A stretch of DNA of 64,000 nt from Burkholderiales bacterium (GCA_947372465.1 CANBTT010000003.1:1-64000), one strand, 5' to 3'; positions 1 to 10,177 are shown, counted from the stretch's first letter. Made by a program: numbers and translations. The notes: generated from the letters alone by a model not told the origin.

Positions 1-16
1 AACAACTGATATCTTT

Positions 17-92
<76 letters not shown>

Positions 93-111
93 AAAAGGTA
101 TCAAGAGGGAT

Positions 112-117
112 ATTATA
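112..117 (-). promoter_or_regulatory. Possible -10 box for tRNA-Ala
   Basis: A perfect TATAAT hexamer occurs on the minus strand 19 bp before the mature tRNA 5' end, just outside the gltX stop codon. A weak -35 candidate (TTTCAA) lies 17 bp further upstream, inside the gltX 3' end. The spacing to the tRNA fits a normal 5' leader, but the poor -35 makes this tentative. Confidence 0.45.
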
Positions 118-126
118 ACCAGAAAT

Positions 127-1515
127 TTAGGCCTTTGAAAGCCTTTCAAGCACCTCTTTTTGATTAAACAGTGAAATTACCGCGTCCAATGAGGGCGTTT
201 GTGCAGTGCCTGCTAAAAGGACACGCACTGGCATGGCCAATTGAGGCATTTTTAAGCCCGTTTGGGTCAAAACATCTTTGATGATTTGCGCAATGGTTGG
301 AACATCCCATGCACTCGCCCCCTCAAGTCGCTCTTTGAGCAGCGCTATGGCTGGCCTAGAGACATCGTTCACGTGTTTGGCGAGCTCCTCTGGATTGGGT
401 TGAACAGGCACATAAAAAACACTCACCCATTTGGCCAAAGCCTGCAAGGTGTCACAGCGGTCTTTTAAAAGTTGACACAATGCAGGCAAGCGAGCATCAG
501 GCACAACATCCACTGAGCTCAAGAATGGCTTGACATGCTGAGCCAACACCTCCCCAGACAGCGCTTTGAGGTGCTGTGAATTGACCCACTTGAGTTTGGC
601 CTCATCAAATTGAGCGGCACTTTTCCCCAAATGATCTAAATCAAACCAACTTAAAAATTGCTCGACCGAGAAAATTTCATCATCTCCGTGGCTCCAACCT
701 AAACGGGCCAAATAATTGATCATGGCTTCAGGCAGGTAGCCTTCGGCCTCATAGGCAGTCACCGCTTTTGCACCATTGCGCTTGCTCAATTTCTCTCCTT
801 GCTCGTTGAGCACAGTCGGTAAATGGGCATACGTTGGATGCGAATGACCCAAGGCTTTAAATATATTGATCTGTCTGGGCGTGTTGTTCACATGATCGTC
901 CCCACGAATAACATGCGTGATGGCCATATCAATATCGTCCACCACAACGCAAAAGTTATAAGTGGGCGTGCCATCAGGACGCGCAATCACCAAATCATCC
1001 AACTCTTCATTAGAGATTTCTATCAATCCCTTGACCTTGTCATCCCATGAGACGAAACCATCCTGTGGGTTTTTAAACCGAAGGACCGGTTGAACACCCG
1101 CGGGAATGGGTGGCAGCGTCTTCCCAATCTCTGGTCGCCAAGTGCCATCGTATTTGGGCTTTAGCTTGTTTGCAATTTGCGCCTCTCTGAGCGCATCCAA
1201 TTCCTGAATACTCATGTAGCATGGATAAACCGCACCGGCACTCTTTAATTGCTCAAGCACCTCTTGGTATCTCTTGATGCGCTGCATTTGATAAAAAGGT
1301 CCTTCATCTGGCACCATCCCAAGCCATTTCATGCCTTGCAAAATCACATCCACCGCCGCTTGCGTTGAACGATCTTGGTCGGTGTCTTCAATTCTTAAGA
1401 TGAAAACACCTTGATGCGCTTTGGCAAACGCCCATGGATACAAGGCCGAGCGAATATTGCCCAAATGGATGAAGCCCGTGGGGGACGGTGCAAACCGAGT
1501 TCTTACGACAGACAT
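127..1515 (-). CDS. gltX: Glutamyl-tRNA synthetase
   Basis: This is a class I aminoacyl-tRNA synthetase of 462 aa that charges tRNA-Glu in the cytoplasm. The HIGH-type motif is HLGN at residues 17-20, and the KMSKS-type loop is KLSKR at 242-246. Length is normal for a full bacterial GluRS, and the C-terminal anticodon-binding region is present, so this is not the short GluQ paralogue. It starts at ATG only 9 bp after the metZ stop codon, so it is probably the last protein gene of the folC-dedD-cvpA-purF-metZ-gltX run. Confidence 0.96.
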   Translation of the reverse strand: MSVVRTRFAPSPTGFIHLGNIRSALYPWAFAKAHQGVFILRIEDTDQDRSTQAAVDVILQGMKWLGMVPDEGPFYQMQRIKRYQEVLEQLKSAGAVYPCYMSIQELDALREAQIANKLKPKYDGTWRPEIGKTLPPIPAGVQPVLRFKNPQDGFVSWDDKVKGLIEISNEELDDLVIARPDGTPTYNFCVVVDDIDMAITHVIRGDDHVNNTPRQINIFKALGHSHPTYAHLPTVLNEQGEKLSKRNGAKAVTAYEAEGYLPEAMINYLARLGWSHGDDEIFSVEQFLSWFDLDHLGKSAAQFDEAKLKWVNSQHLKALSGEVLAQHVKPFLSSVDVVPDARLPALCQLLKDRCDTLQALAKWVSVFYVPVQPNPEELAKHVNDVSRPAIALLKERLEGASAWDVPTIAQIIKDVLTQTGLKMPQLAMPVRVLLAGTAQTPSLDAVISLFNQKEVLERLSKA

Positions 1516-1524
1516 ATTGAAAAC

Positions 1525-2751
1525 TTATAAAGAATCTAAACCCAAAGCCAAATCATGTTTGAGATCATCCATGTGCTCCAAACCGACGGCCACACGGATC
1601 AAGTGTTGACGGATACCCGCCTTCAGTCTCTGCTCCTCCGAGAGTCGCCCATGAGAGGTGCTGGCTGGTTGCGTGATGATCGTTTTGACATCCCCCAAAT
1701 TGGCTGTGACGGACATGACTTGCGTGCGATCGATCACATGAAAAGCATTTTTTCGGCCTTGTTCAGGCGTTTGACCAAAAACATCAAAGGCGAGCACAGC
1801 ACCGCCCAAAGCACGTTGCTGCTTCATGGCCAATTCATGCTGAGGGTGGCTCTTAAGTCCTGGGTAATAGACCCGTTCAACCTTTGGATGAGCCTCCAGC
1901 CACTGAGCCAAAGTCAAGGCTTGCTCAGACTGCGCCTTCATGCGAATACCTAGCGTCTCCATGCCTTTGAGAACCACCCAAGCATTGAAAGCGGAGAGGG
2001 TCATACCAGCGCTTCGCATGACAGGAATGAACTTTTCTTTGATGATTTTTTCAGTGCCACAAATTGCACCTGCAACAACTCGGCCTTGACCGTCCAAGTA
2101 TTTGGTTCCAGAGTGGATCACCAAGTCGGCACCATAATCAATGGGCCGCTGCAGCACTGGCGTACAAAAACAATTGTCAACGGCCAATAAAGCGCCGCCC
2201 GCATGCGCGATCTCTGCCAGTACTTTGATGTCACACACCTCGGTCAATGGATTGGTGGGCGTCTCAGCAAACAGCAGCTTGGTTTTGGGCGTCATCGCAT
2301 CGCGCCACTCCTGAGGATCTGTTTGGGATACAAACGTGGTTTCAACCCCAAATTTACCGAATTCTGAGGACAACAGTTTGATGGTCGAACCAAAAACAGA
2401 GCGAGAACAGATCACATGGTCTCCACTCTTTAAAAGCCCCATGCACAGCAGCAATACGGCAGCCATTCCGCTTGACGTTGCAATGCATGCCTGCGCCCCC
2501 TCAAGTGCGGCCAAACGCATCTCCATGCTGGCCACCGTTGGGTTGGTGAATCGGGAGTATATAAAGCCATCCTCTTCACCCGAAAAACGTCTTGCAGCCG
2601 TCTCACAGTCAGGCTGTGTGAAGCTTGAGGTCAAATACAAAGACTCAGAATTCTCACCATACTGAGACTTCTCAACAGCACTTCTGACAGCCAATGTTTC
2701 TAAATGCAGCCCTTGGGGCAAAGACTTGTTGTGGGGACCTTGTTGACTCAT
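1525..2751 (-). CDS. metZ: O-succinylhomoserine sulfhydrylase
   Basis: This 408-aa PLP enzyme of the Cys/Met metabolism family makes homocysteine directly from an O-acylhomoserine and sulfide. The PLP lysine lies in HSGTKYLDGQG, in the context typical of MetZ. The N-terminal part has the expected SLYLTSSF and YSRFTNPT blocks. It sits 12 bp downstream of purF, the usual Burkholderiales order. O-acetylhomoserine sulfhydrylase or cystathionine gamma-synthase activity cannot be excluded from sequence alone, but the synteny favours MetZ. Confidence 0.93.
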   Translation of the reverse strand: MSQQGPHNKSLPQGLHLETLAVRSAVEKSQYGENSESLYLTSSFTQPDCETAARRFSGEEDGFIYSRFTNPTVASMEMRLAALEGAQACIATSSGMAAVLLLCMGLLKSGDHVICSRSVFGSTIKLLSSEFGKFGVETTFVSQTDPQEWRDAMTPKTKLLFAETPTNPLTEVCDIKVLAEIAHAGGALLAVDNCFCTPVLQRPIDYGADLVIHSGTKYLDGQGRVVAGAICGTEKIIKEKFIPVMRSAGMTLSAFNAWVVLKGMETLGIRMKAQSEQALTLAQWLEAHPKVERVYYPGLKSHPQHELAMKQQRALGGAVLAFDVFGQTPEQGRKNAFHVIDRTQVMSVTANLGDVKTIITQPASTSHGRLSEEQRLKAGIRQHLIRVAVGLEHMDDLKHDLALGLDSL

Positions 2752-2763
2752 TGAGAGCGCTCC

Positions 2764-4281
2764 TTATTCATCCTTAAAATTAGGCAATGAAAGCCTAGAG
2801 TTGTCTGCTGCGTTCTCGTCTCCATTGACACGCGACTGACCTAAACGGGCTATGTCCTCTGGTGCAATATCTCCAGTTACATACAACCCATCAAAGCACG
2901 AAGCGTCAAAACCATCAATCGGGCTTGAATCCGATTGCTGAGCGGCCAGGATGGCTTTTTTCATGCCTTCAACGTCTTGATAAATCAAGGCGTCACAGCC
3001 AATGATTTCACGAACCTCTTCAACGCTTCGATCAAAGGCGACCAACTCAGCACTGGTGGGCATATCGATGCCATACACATTGGGATACCGAACGGGAGGC
3101 GCAGCACTGGCTAGATAGACCTTCTTCGCACCTGCGTCCCTAGCCATCATCACAATCTCTTTGCTCGTCGTGCCCCTCACAATGGAGTCATCGACGAGCA
3201 AAACATTTCTTCCTGCAAACTCACTTTTGATCACATTGAGTTTTTGCCTCACTGAGCGTTTGCGAACCCCCTGACCAGGCATGATGAAGGTGCGACCAAC
3301 ATAGCGATTTTTTACAAAGCCCTCTCGGTAGGGCTTGCCCAACAAATGTGCCAACTGCGTGGCACTTGGGCGGCTTGACTCTGGAATGGGAATCACCACA
3401 TCAATGTCTTGGGGTGGAACAGTTGAAATCACGCGTTTGGCCAAACTTTCACCCAGATTCAGACGCGCTTGGTACACGGAAATGCCATCCATGGTCGAGT
3501 CAGGTCTGGCCAAATACACGTATTCAAATATACAAGGATGAAGACTCGCTTTTTGCGCACATTGTGCATGGTGAACAGAACCATCCAAGGCCACATAAAG
3601 GGCCTCCCCTGGCGCCAAATCCCTTTGAAACGCATAACCCGTTCCCTCAAGCGCGACCGATTCACTCGCAACCATGATGGCCCCATTGGGGCCCAAGCCA
3701 TAGCAAAGTGGACGAATGCCATAGGGATCGCGAAAAGCCAACAGGCCATGACCTGCGATCATTGCAATAACAGCATAGGATCCTTTGACTCGGTGATGCA
3801 CCCGCTTAACAGCGTCAAAGACGTCTTGGTGCATCAAGGGCAAACCTCTTGTGGTTTTCTCCAACTCGTGGGCGAGCACATTGAGCAGCACCTCAGAGTC
3901 GCTTTCGGTGTTGATGTGCCGATGGTCGGTAGAGGACATCTCTTGCTTTAAGGCCTGCGCATTGGTCAAATTTCCGTTGTGAACCAACACCAGTCCAAAA
4001 GGAGCGTTCACATAAAAAGGTTGTGCCTCCTCTTCACTGAAGGCGTTGCCTGCAGTTGGATACCGCACTTGCCCCAAGCCCAAGGGCCCAGGCAAGGCCC
4101 TCATATTGCGTGTTCTAAAGACATCGCGCACCATGCCTTTGGCCTTGTGCATGAAGAATTTTTGATCTTGTTGAGTGACGATGCCAGCGGCATCTTGTCC
4201 TCTGTGCTGTAAAAGCAATAAGGCGTCATAGATCAACTGATTCACGGGTGCGTTGCTCACAACGCCGACAATGCCACACAT
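2764..4281 (-). CDS. purF: Amidophosphoribosyltransferase
   Basis: This enzyme catalyses the first committed step of purine synthesis, converting PRPP and glutamine to phosphoribosylamine. The protein begins MCGIVGVV, so Cys2 is the N-terminal glutamine-amidotransferase nucleophile after Met removal. The PRPP-binding motif VLLVDDSIVRGTTS lies in the C-terminal half. Length is 505 aa, with a short polar C-terminal tail beyond the conserved domain. It starts 1 bp after the cvpA stop, which implies translational coupling, and cvpA-purF is a widely conserved pair. Confidence 0.96.
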   Translation of the reverse strand: MCGIVGVVSNAPVNQLIYDALLLLQHRGQDAAGIVTQQDQKFFMHKAKGMVRDVFRTRNMRALPGPLGLGQVRYPTAGNAFSEEEAQPFYVNAPFGLVLVHNGNLTNAQALKQEMSSTDHRHINTESDSEVLLNVLAHELEKTTRGLPLMHQDVFDAVKRVHHRVKGSYAVIAMIAGHGLLAFRDPYGIRPLCYGLGPNGAIMVASESVALEGTGYAFQRDLAPGEALYVALDGSVHHAQCAQKASLHPCIFEYVYLARPDSTMDGISVYQARLNLGESLAKRVISTVPPQDIDVVIPIPESSRPSATQLAHLLGKPYREGFVKNRYVGRTFIMPGQGVRKRSVRQKLNVIKSEFAGRNVLLVDDSIVRGTTSKEIVMMARDAGAKKVYLASAAPPVRYPNVYGIDMPTSAELVAFDRSVEEVREIIGCDALIYQDVEGMKKAILAAQQSDSSPIDGFDASCFDGLYVTGDIAPEDIARLGQSRVNGDENAADNSRLSLPNFKDE

Positions 4282-4282
4282 A

Positions 4283-4768
4283 TTAAGTCAAGTACTTTCC
4301 AAATTCTTGGGGTAAAAAGGGTTTGATTGCATTCAATGCAACCACCAAATATTCTGCAACCACAGACTGTTTCCACAGTTCAAACTCCTGCAAGGGAGTT
4401 GACCTCACAATGGTGGCCAAGCACAAGCACAGCACCAACGTTTTTGTCAATGCAAAAACAGCACCCATCGAACTGTTCAAAAAACCAAGTCCAATGGAGC
4501 TGATGAACGTGCTGAGCAGCTTTGACAAGATGGAGACCACCACCAAGCAAATCATCAGCACAGCCACAAAACCCATCAAATACCTGAGCTCCGGGCTCGC
4601 GCCAGTCACAGGTAAAAGCTCCCCCAACTCTGTGGCAAATGTTTGGGCAGCAACAAAACCAATCACCCAAGCGGCCAAATCCAGGACCTCTTTGATCAGA
4701 CCTCGCCACAAACCATGCAAAACTGAAAACGAAAAAAACGCACAAAAAATCCAATCAAGCGTACTCAT
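4283..4768 (-). CDS. cvpA: CvpA family inner-membrane protein
   Basis: This 161-aa protein is almost entirely hydrophobic, with about four predicted membrane segments. It starts with MSTLDWIF, a typical CvpA opening. The family is linked to colicin V production, envelope homeostasis and, by gene order, purine synthesis; its molecular role is unsettled. It lies 1 bp upstream of purF and 3 bp downstream of the SPOR gene, so it is firmly inside the operon. Confidence 0.92.
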   Translation of the reverse strand: MSTLDWIFCAFFSFSVLHGLWRGLIKEVLDLAAWVIGFVAAQTFATELGELLPVTGASPELRYLMGFVAVLMICLVVVSILSKLLSTFISSIGLGFLNSSMGAVFALTKTLVLCLCLATIVRSTPLQEFELWKQSVVAEYLVVALNAIKPFLPQEFGKYLT

Positions 4769-4771
4769 TGC

Positions 4772-5608
4772 TTATAGCGTGAGCAAATTGGGTTGAAGAT
4801 TCAAACTTCGCACTTTCTGAAGTTGCCGATTCGCCTCATCCTTGGATGTGAAGGGACCAATTCGAATCCGAATTTTTTTCCCGTCCTTGTCCACAATTTG
4901 AGTATACGTATGTAAACCCGCCTTCTCTAGTTTTTCTCTGATGTCTTTGACCTTTTGTTCATCCGAATAGGCGCCCACTTGAATGACAAAGCGGTCTTCC
5001 TTTTGTGAAGAAGAGGCTTCGCTTGACGCAGATTTGCTGACAGTGCTCTGAGACTTTGAGGGAGAGACGATCTCCTCCTTCGCGTCCAAGGCAGTGTGAG
5101 CACTCACTTGAGTGTTTTTAACGTCTGTCGCTCGTGCAATGGGCGCCGTCGAAGGGGCCGCCTTTAGAGTGGGTGACGATGCAGATGCAGGTGAAGGTGC
5201 TGGCACTTTAGCCTGCGCAGCGCTTGGGGCAGGTGCGGGCAAGGCAGAAACAACCGGCTCTGCAAGGGCTTTTACAGAATTTTCTGTGCCAGATGCAGCT
5301 GAAGACTCAAGTGTTTGGGGCTTTTCAGAGGCGACAAATTTTTTATCTGACTTCAAAGGGCTTGGGGCAACATTCACAGACGTTTTCGTTTTGTCTGGAA
5401 TATCGATGGGTACATCCAGGCCAACAGGCCTAGGCTGCGTGTCAAAAACCAAAGGAAAACCAATCACGGCAATCAGCACGAGGACGCCTGAGCCTATCAA
5501 ACGATGTTTGACGCGCTTTCTCAGGGCATCCAGACTTTCGTGGGGCGTGTCGTGGGCGTGGTGAGCTTGCTCATCGTGTCCGGGAAAGCGAAATTTAAAA
5601 AAAGCCAT
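4772..5608 (-). CDS. SPOR-domain cell-division protein (DedD/FtsN-like)
   Basis: This bitopic membrane protein has 278 aa. A short cytoplasmic N-terminus is followed by one membrane helix around residues 35-55, a long Ala/Pro/Ser/Lys-rich periplasmic linker, and a C-terminal SPOR domain from about residue 205 (RFVIQVGAYSDEQKV). SPOR domains bind glycan strands stripped of stem peptides at the septum. The folC-dedD-cvpA-purF order supports a DedD-like assignment. The linker is low-complexity and likely disordered. Confidence 0.9.
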   Translation of the reverse strand: MAFFKFRFPGHDEQAHHAHDTPHESLDALRKRVKHRLIGSGVLVLIAVIGFPLVFDTQPRPVGLDVPIDIPDKTKTSVNVAPSPLKSDKKFVASEKPQTLESSAASGTENSVKALAEPVVSALPAPAPSAAQAKVPAPSPASASSPTLKAAPSTAPIARATDVKNTQVSAHTALDAKEEIVSPSKSQSTVSKSASSEASSSQKEDRFVIQVGAYSDEQKVKDIREKLEKAGLHTYTQIVDKDGKKIRIRIGPFTSKDEANRQLQKVRSLNLQPNLLTL

Positions 5609-5612
5609 GCCC

Positions 5613-6899
5613 TTAGTTATCCAAGTGAGGCGCGTCTAGCTTAGGTATCCCATGAGACAAAATTGCGCCAACGGTGTAAAAAGATCCGAAGACCACGATT
5701 CTATCAGTGGGCTCCGCCTTTGCGAGCGCCTCGTTCAAAGCTTTTACTGGATCTGCAAAAACATGGGTGGGCTTTTGTAGATTTTTGGGCAACGCTGAAC
5801 TGATTTGTGCCAATTCTTCAGCGCTGATCGCCCGAGGCGTGGGTAAATCACAAAAGTACCACTCATCCACGACCACCGATACACGCTTGATCATGGCCAA
5901 AATGTCTTTGTCCTTCATTGCACCAAAAACGGCATGGGTTTTGGGGAAAAATCCCATGGCATCTAAATTCTCCGTGAGCGCTGCCACCGCATGTGGATTG
6001 TGCGCCACATCCAACACCAGTTGAGGACGACCAGGAATGATTTGAAAACGCCCGGGCAACTCCACCATCGCCAACCCATTTCTGATGGCTTGAGCGGTCA
6101 CAGGCAAGCGTTGGCGCAGGGCTGTCAAGGCCGCCAAAACACCAGAGGCATTGATCAACTGATTCGCTCCTCGAAGGGCTGGGTAGGCCAAACCACTGTA
6201 GCCCTTGCCTCGCCCCCTCCAGGCCCATTGTTGCGCGTCCCCCGAGTAGTTGAAATCGCGCCCCACCAACCACAAATCAGCCCCGATTTGCTCTGCATGG
6301 TCAATCACACTTTGAGGTGGCACCGGATCGCTCACCACTGCGATGTGAGCGCCTCTCATGATCCCTGCCTTCTCAAAACCGATCTTCTCGCGCGTGTCCC
6401 CCAAGTAATCCATGTGGTCCATATCGATGGAGGTCAAAATGGCACAATCCGCGTCAATGACATTGACGGCATCGAGTCGCCCCCCAAGTCCCACTTCAAG
6501 AACCACCACATCCAAGTCGGACTTGGACAACAGATGCAAAATGGCCAAGGTTGTGAATTCAAAATAGGTCAACGAGGTCTCTTCGCAGCAAGACTCAACG
6601 TACTCAAAAGCCTCAATCAATCGCTTGTCTGAAACACTCTCTTCTTGAAGTCGACATCTCTCTTGAAAATGAACCAAATGAGGCGATGTGAACAAGCCCA
6701 CTTTGTAGCCAGATTGACCCAAAATGGCCTCAAGCAGCGCACACGTCGAGCCTTTTCCGTTGGTGCCGGCAACCATGATGACAGGTACATCAAAGGCCAG
6801 AGCCATTTTCTTGGCCACTGCCCTGACACGGGCCAAGCCCATATCGATCTCAACAGGGTGAAAGCCTTCTATTTTTTCCAACCATTTTTGCAATGACAT
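5613..6899 (-). CDS. folC: Folylpolyglutamate/dihydrofolate synthase
   Basis: This 428-aa member of the Mur ligase family adds glutamate to folates, and probably also to dihydropteroate. The ATP-binding P-loop GTNGKGS is at residues 45-51. The Mur-ligase central block with TSIDMDHMDYLGDT is present, as is the C-terminal domain (LDVAHNPHA). It is the first gene of the minus-strand operon seen here, with the SPOR gene starting 4 bp after its stop codon. The accD gene often found upstream in relatives is not in the window; the next gene (yffB-like) diverges. Confidence 0.95.
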   Translation of the reverse strand: MSLQKWLEKIEGFHPVEIDMGLARVRAVAKKMALAFDVPVIMVAGTNGKGSTCALLEAILGQSGYKVGLFTSPHLVHFQERCRLQEESVSDKRLIEAFEYVESCCEETSLTYFEFTTLAILHLLSKSDLDVVVLEVGLGGRLDAVNVIDADCAILTSIDMDHMDYLGDTREKIGFEKAGIMRGAHIAVVSDPVPPQSVIDHAEQIGADLWLVGRDFNYSGDAQQWAWRGRGKGYSGLAYPALRGANQLINASGVLAALTALRQRLPVTAQAIRNGLAMVELPGRFQIIPGRPQLVLDVAHNPHAVAALTENLDAMGFFPKTHAVFGAMKDKDILAMIKRVSVVVDEWYFCDLPTPRAISAEELAQISSALPKNLQKPTHVFADPVKALNEALAKAEPTDRIVVFGSFYTVGAILSHGIPKLDAPHLDN

Positions 6900-7125
6900 T
6901 GATCAATTCTCAAAATCGGCCCTCAGGGGCACAAAACACTATAAAAACCCTAAAACAACCCCAACATCAAAAGCACAGACTTGAGACCGACCCATTCAAA
7001 GTCAAATTTTGAGATAATTGTGAGGGTTGGCTTCTGTGCTTGACAACACAAGGAGTATAAAGAGTTCCAAGATGCCCATGCACCCTTTGGCCCCTTGGTC
7101 ATTGCGTATTTTTTAAAAGCACCCC

Positions 7126-7494
7126 ATGAGCAAACAAATGAACATTCAAGTTTTTGGAATTCCAAATTGTCAATCGGTCAAAAAAGCACGCGATTGGCTC
7201 AGCGATCAGGGCATGGAATACGACTTTCATGACTTCAAAAAAGCCGGGATCGACGAGGTGCACTTGAAAAAATGGATCGCCCAGGTCGGCCTTGACGTGA
7301 TTTTGAACAAAAAGGGCATGACTTGGCGCCAATTGCCGAAAGAAGCTCAAGACGCAATTGTTGATGAAAAAACCGCCATCCAGGCCATGATCTTGCACAC
7401 ATCATTGATCAAACGCCCGGTGATCTCGTTTGGCAAGCGCGATCTGTGTGTTGGCGTCAACCCAGATGCCTGGTCAAGCGTTATAAGAAGATGA
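7126..7494 (+). CDS. ArsC/Spx-family reductase, YffB-like
   Basis: This is a 122-aa thioredoxin-fold protein of the arsenate reductase/Spx superfamily. It opens with QVFGIPNCQSVKKARDWL, the typical YffB-type active-site region with a single Cys in place of a CxxC. The family's substrate is not settled; glutathione-dependent thiol reduction has been proposed, and arsenate reduction is unlikely to be its main role. It is transcribed divergently from folC. Met1 at 7126 and Met5 at 7138 are both possible starts. Confidence 0.85.
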   Translation: MSKQMNIQVFGIPNCQSVKKARDWLSDQGMEYDFHDFKKAGIDEVHLKKWIAQVGLDVILNKKGMTWRQLPKEAQDAIVDEKTAIQAMILHTSLIKRPVISFGKRDLCVGVNPDAWSSVIRR

Positions 7495-7629
7495 TTGACC
7501 AATCCAAATCAGGCAGACATCTTTACAAGGTTTATTGACCATTGACAATGGCTTTGCAGCTGGGCAACTTGAAAATCACAAGTTCAACCTAAAATAACTG
7601 TCACCACCGCTTTCCCCCTGGAGACTCTC

Positions 7630-8196
7630 ATGAAAAAAAATATCCTTCACTTGGCCGCACTGACCACCCTTGGGCTGGCAACATTTGGCGTTTTTGCCCA
7701 GGAAATGGGTCGCGTCCTTTCCTCCACCCCCATCGTCCAGCAAGTGGGCGTGCCACGGCAAGTTTGTAGCAATGAGCAAGTGGCCGTCAATGGTCAAAAA
7801 TCTGGGGCTGGCGCCGCCATGGGAGCCATTGCCGGAGGCGCCATTGGCAACTCTGTGGGCAAAGGTGATGGGCGTGCCGTTGCGACCATGTTGGGTCTCT
7901 TTGGCGGGGCCATTTTGGGCGACAAAGTCGAAGGCAATCCTCAATCAGAGCTCAGGAACGTCCAAAACTGCACCCGCCAAGTCATCTATGAAAGCCGGGT
8001 CACGGCGTACAACGTGGTCTATGAGTACGGTGGAAAGCAATTCACCGCACAAATGCCCAACGATCCAGGCCAATATGTAAGACTTCAAATTACCCCAATT
8101 GCGTCCCCTCCCACCTACTCACCCCTAGCGCCTCCTGCTGGATCAGCGCCCAACTACTCACCTCCCGCGATGGTGCCCTCACCAGTCATGAACTGA
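7630..8196 (+). CDS. Glycine-zipper envelope protein (17-kDa antigen-like)
   Basis: This is a secreted protein of 188 aa. The N-terminal signal peptide has a hydrophobic core ending near VFA-QE, and there is no lipobox cysteine. Residues about 56-100 form a glycine zipper with repeated GxxxG patterns (GAAMGAIAGGAIGNSVG), as in the Rick_17kDa_Anti/glycine zipper 2TM family. Two cysteines flank the zipper, and the C-terminus is Pro/Ser/Tyr-rich. It is presumably inserted in or attached to the outer membrane; the function is unknown. A strong terminator follows. Confidence 0.8.
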   Translation: MKKNILHLAALTTLGLATFGVFAQEMGRVLSSTPIVQQVGVPRQVCSNEQVAVNGQKSGAGAAMGAIAGGAIGNSVGKGDGRAVATMLGLFGGAILGDKVEGNPQSELRNVQNCTRQVIYESRVTAYNVVYEYGGKQFTAQMPNDPGQYVRLQITPIASPPTYSPLAPPAGSAPNYSPPAMVPSPVMN

Positions 8197-8222
8197 TCGA
8201 CTCCCATCGCTCATCGTGACCT

Positions 8223-8253
8223 AGCCGCATCAAAATTTTGATGTGGCTTTTTT
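8223..8253 (+). terminator. Rho-independent terminator after the glycine-zipper gene
   Basis: The 13-nt arms AGCCGCATCAAAA and TTTTGATGTGGCT form a near-perfect hairpin (one G-U pair), followed directly by a T-rich run. It starts 26 bp after the stop codon. Confidence 0.85.
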
Positions 8254-8489
8254 CTTCCCCCCGCAATCATCATGTCGCTCAAAAAACATTGGGCTCGCAT
8301 GCACGGTCTTTAAATTTAACTTGAACGTGTTTTGACACAAGGTCCAAATTCATCTCAACTGTGATTGCATCCAGTCTTTTGTTGAGTGCTTCAAGCACAG
8401 GCCAAACAATCGGAAAGTCCAGATTGCCAATGTTAGTTAAAATAGCTCTTTTATTCATTAACCCCACTTTGCACGCCCTCTAAATCGCC
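8254..8489. other. argG upstream region, no firm gene
   Basis: These 236 bp separate the terminator from argG. A minus-strand reading frame of about 59 codons (ATG at 8458 back to 8279) is open but resembles nothing I know and has no convincing ribosome site. A lone TTGACA at 8332-8337 has no good -10 partner. The argG promoter must lie here, but I cannot place it. Confidence 0.4.
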
Positions 8490-9782
8490 ATGTCCAAATC
8501 AAAAACATCCGTCACCCAAGCTCTTCCAAAACGAGTCGTATTGGCTTATTCAGGGGGACTCGACACCTCTATCATTTTGAAATGGCTCCAAGATGAGTAC
8601 GGTTGTGAGGTGGTGACTTTTACCGCCGACATTGGTCAAGGTGAAGAAATCGAACCCGCGCGAGCCAAAGCGATCAAAATGGGCATCAAAAAAGAAAACA
8701 TCTTCATTGAAGACTTGCGCGAAGAGTTTGTTCGTGACTTTGTCTTCCCGATGTTCAGAGCCAATGCACTTTACGAGGGCGAATACTTGCTCGGCACATC
8801 GATTGCACGTCCTTTGATCGCCAAGAGGCTGGTTGAAATCGCCAAAAAAACAAAAGCCGATGCCATCAGTCATGGTGCAACAGGCAAGGGCAACGATCAA
8901 GTGCGTTTTGAGTTGGGCGCCTATGCACTCATGCCCAATGTGAAAGTGATTGCGCCTTGGAGAGAGTGGGACTTGCTTTCAAGGGAAAAACTGCTGGCTT
9001 ATGCCGACCAACACGGCATCCCAGTGGACTTCAAAAAGAGAAAAGGCGGCGCCCCCTACTCCATGGATGCCAACTTGCTGCACATCAGCTACGAAGGTGG
9101 CATCTTGGAAGATCCCAACTTTGCACCAGAGGACAGCATGTGGCGCTTAACGGTGAGCCCTGAAAAAGCACCAGGCAAACCACAGATCATTGAGCTCACC
9201 TATGCAAAAGGTGATGTGGTGGCCATCGATGGCAAAAAGATGTCCCCGGCACAAGTGTTGACCCACCTGAACCAAATCGGTGGCAAGCATGGCATTGGCC
9301 GATTGGACAAAGTAGAAAACCGCTATGTGGGCATGAAAAGCCGCGGCTGCTACGAGACGCCTGGCGGCACCATTCTTTTAAGTGGTCACAGAGCGATTGA
9401 ATCCATCACCCTTGACCGCGAAGTCTTGGCACTCAAAGACGATTTGATGCCCCGTTACGCGCGATTGGTCTACAACGGCTACTGGTTCAGCCCAGAGCGT
9501 GAATTGTTACAAGGTTTGATCGATGCTTCCCAAGCCACGGCGAACGGTAAAGTGCGACTCAAACTCTACAAAGGGACCATCATGTGCGTGGGCCGAGAAA
9601 GCGCCACGGACAGCTTGTTTGATGCAAAAATCTCTACTTTTGACGATGACGGTGGCGCCTACAACCAAGCCGATGCTGGAGGCTTCATCAAGCTCAATGC
9701 ATTGAGAATGCGCATTGCTGGCAACTTAAAGGCCAGTCGTGCAAAAGCCAAAACTCCAACAAAAGCGGCCAGAAAGAAATAA
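8490..9782 (+). CDS. argG: Argininosuccinate synthase
   Basis: This enzyme joins citrulline and aspartate with ATP in the penultimate step of arginine synthesis. The 430-aa protein has the PP-loop [11 protein letters not shown] near residue 18, then the family blocks [14 protein letters not shown] and [19 protein letters not shown]. The C-terminus is a basic Lys/Ala-rich tail ([17 protein letters not shown]), common in betaproteobacterial ArgG of this type. It is a monocistronic-looking gene; ppnP follows after 77 bp. Confidence 0.96.
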   Translation: MSKSKTSVTQALPKRVVLAYSGGLDTSIILKWLQDEYGCEVVTFTADIGQGEEIEPARAKAIKMGIKKENIFIEDLREEFVRDFVFPMFRANALYEGEYLLGTSIARPLIAKRLVEIAKKTKADAISHGATGKGNDQVRFELGAYALMPNVKVIAPWREWDLLSREKLLAYADQHGIPVDFKKRKGGAPYSMDANLLHISYEGGILEDPNFAPEDSMWRLTVSPEKAPGKPQIIELTYAKGDVVAIDGKKMSPAQVLTHLNQIGGKHGIGRLDKVENRYVGMKSRGCYETPGGTILLSGHRAIESITLDREVLALKDDLMPRYARLVYNGYWFSPERELLQGLIDASQATANGKVRLKLYKGTIMCVGRESATDSLFDAKISTFDDDGGAYNQADAGGFIKLNALRMRIAGNLKASRAKAKTPTKAARKK

Positions 9783-9859
9783 TTCTTTTTAACCGCAAGC
9801 CTTTCCTGAATTGGAGAGGTTTGTGTATTTTCATTTTTCACTCAACACCATTCTTCATC

Positions 9860-10177
9860 ATGACCACTTCCACCATCAACGCAGTGACCTTAACAACCAA
9901 AGCCAATGTTTACTTTGATGGACGTTGCGTTTCTCACTCATTCAAGACTGCAACGGGCGAAGAAAAAAGTGTGGGCGTGGTGTTGAGTGCAACACTCACC
10001 TTCAACACGGGCAAAGCAGAAATCATGGAGTGCGTTGCTGGCGCTTGTGAATACAAACTCAAGGGCCAAGAACAATGGCACGAAGTTCAAGCAGGAGAGC
10101 AGTTCTCGATTGGCGAAAACTCCTCCTTTGATATCAAAGTCGCCGAGAGCTTTCACTACATTTGCCACTACGCCTAA
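9860..10177 (+). CDS. ppnP: Pyrimidine/purine nucleoside phosphorylase PpnP
   Basis: This 105-aa single-domain cupin-like protein of the YaiE/DUF1255 family performs phosphorolysis of nucleosides to free base and ribose 1-phosphate. Typical blocks are ANVYFDGRCVSH, VGVVLSATLTFNTG and AGEQFSIGENSSFDIKV. The ATG at 9860 is chosen because it matches the family N-terminus; an in-frame upstream extension from 9821 does not. Its stop codon overlaps that of the convergent solute-binding gene by 4 bp. Confidence 0.9.
   Translation: MTTSTINAVTLTTKANVYFDGRCVSHSFKTATGEEKSVGVVLSATLTFNTGKAEIMECVAGACEYKLKGQEQWHEVQAGEQFSIGENSSFDIKVAESFHYICHYA

Noticed and set aside
5991-6632. 213-codon plus-strand open frame antisense to folC
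   Set aside because: It lies wholly inside a well-recognised gene, with composition that mirrors the folC codons and no family resemblance.
8279-8458. Small minus-strand frame upstream of argG
   Set aside because: No ribosome site, no family resemblance, and it overlaps the region where the argG promoter must lie.
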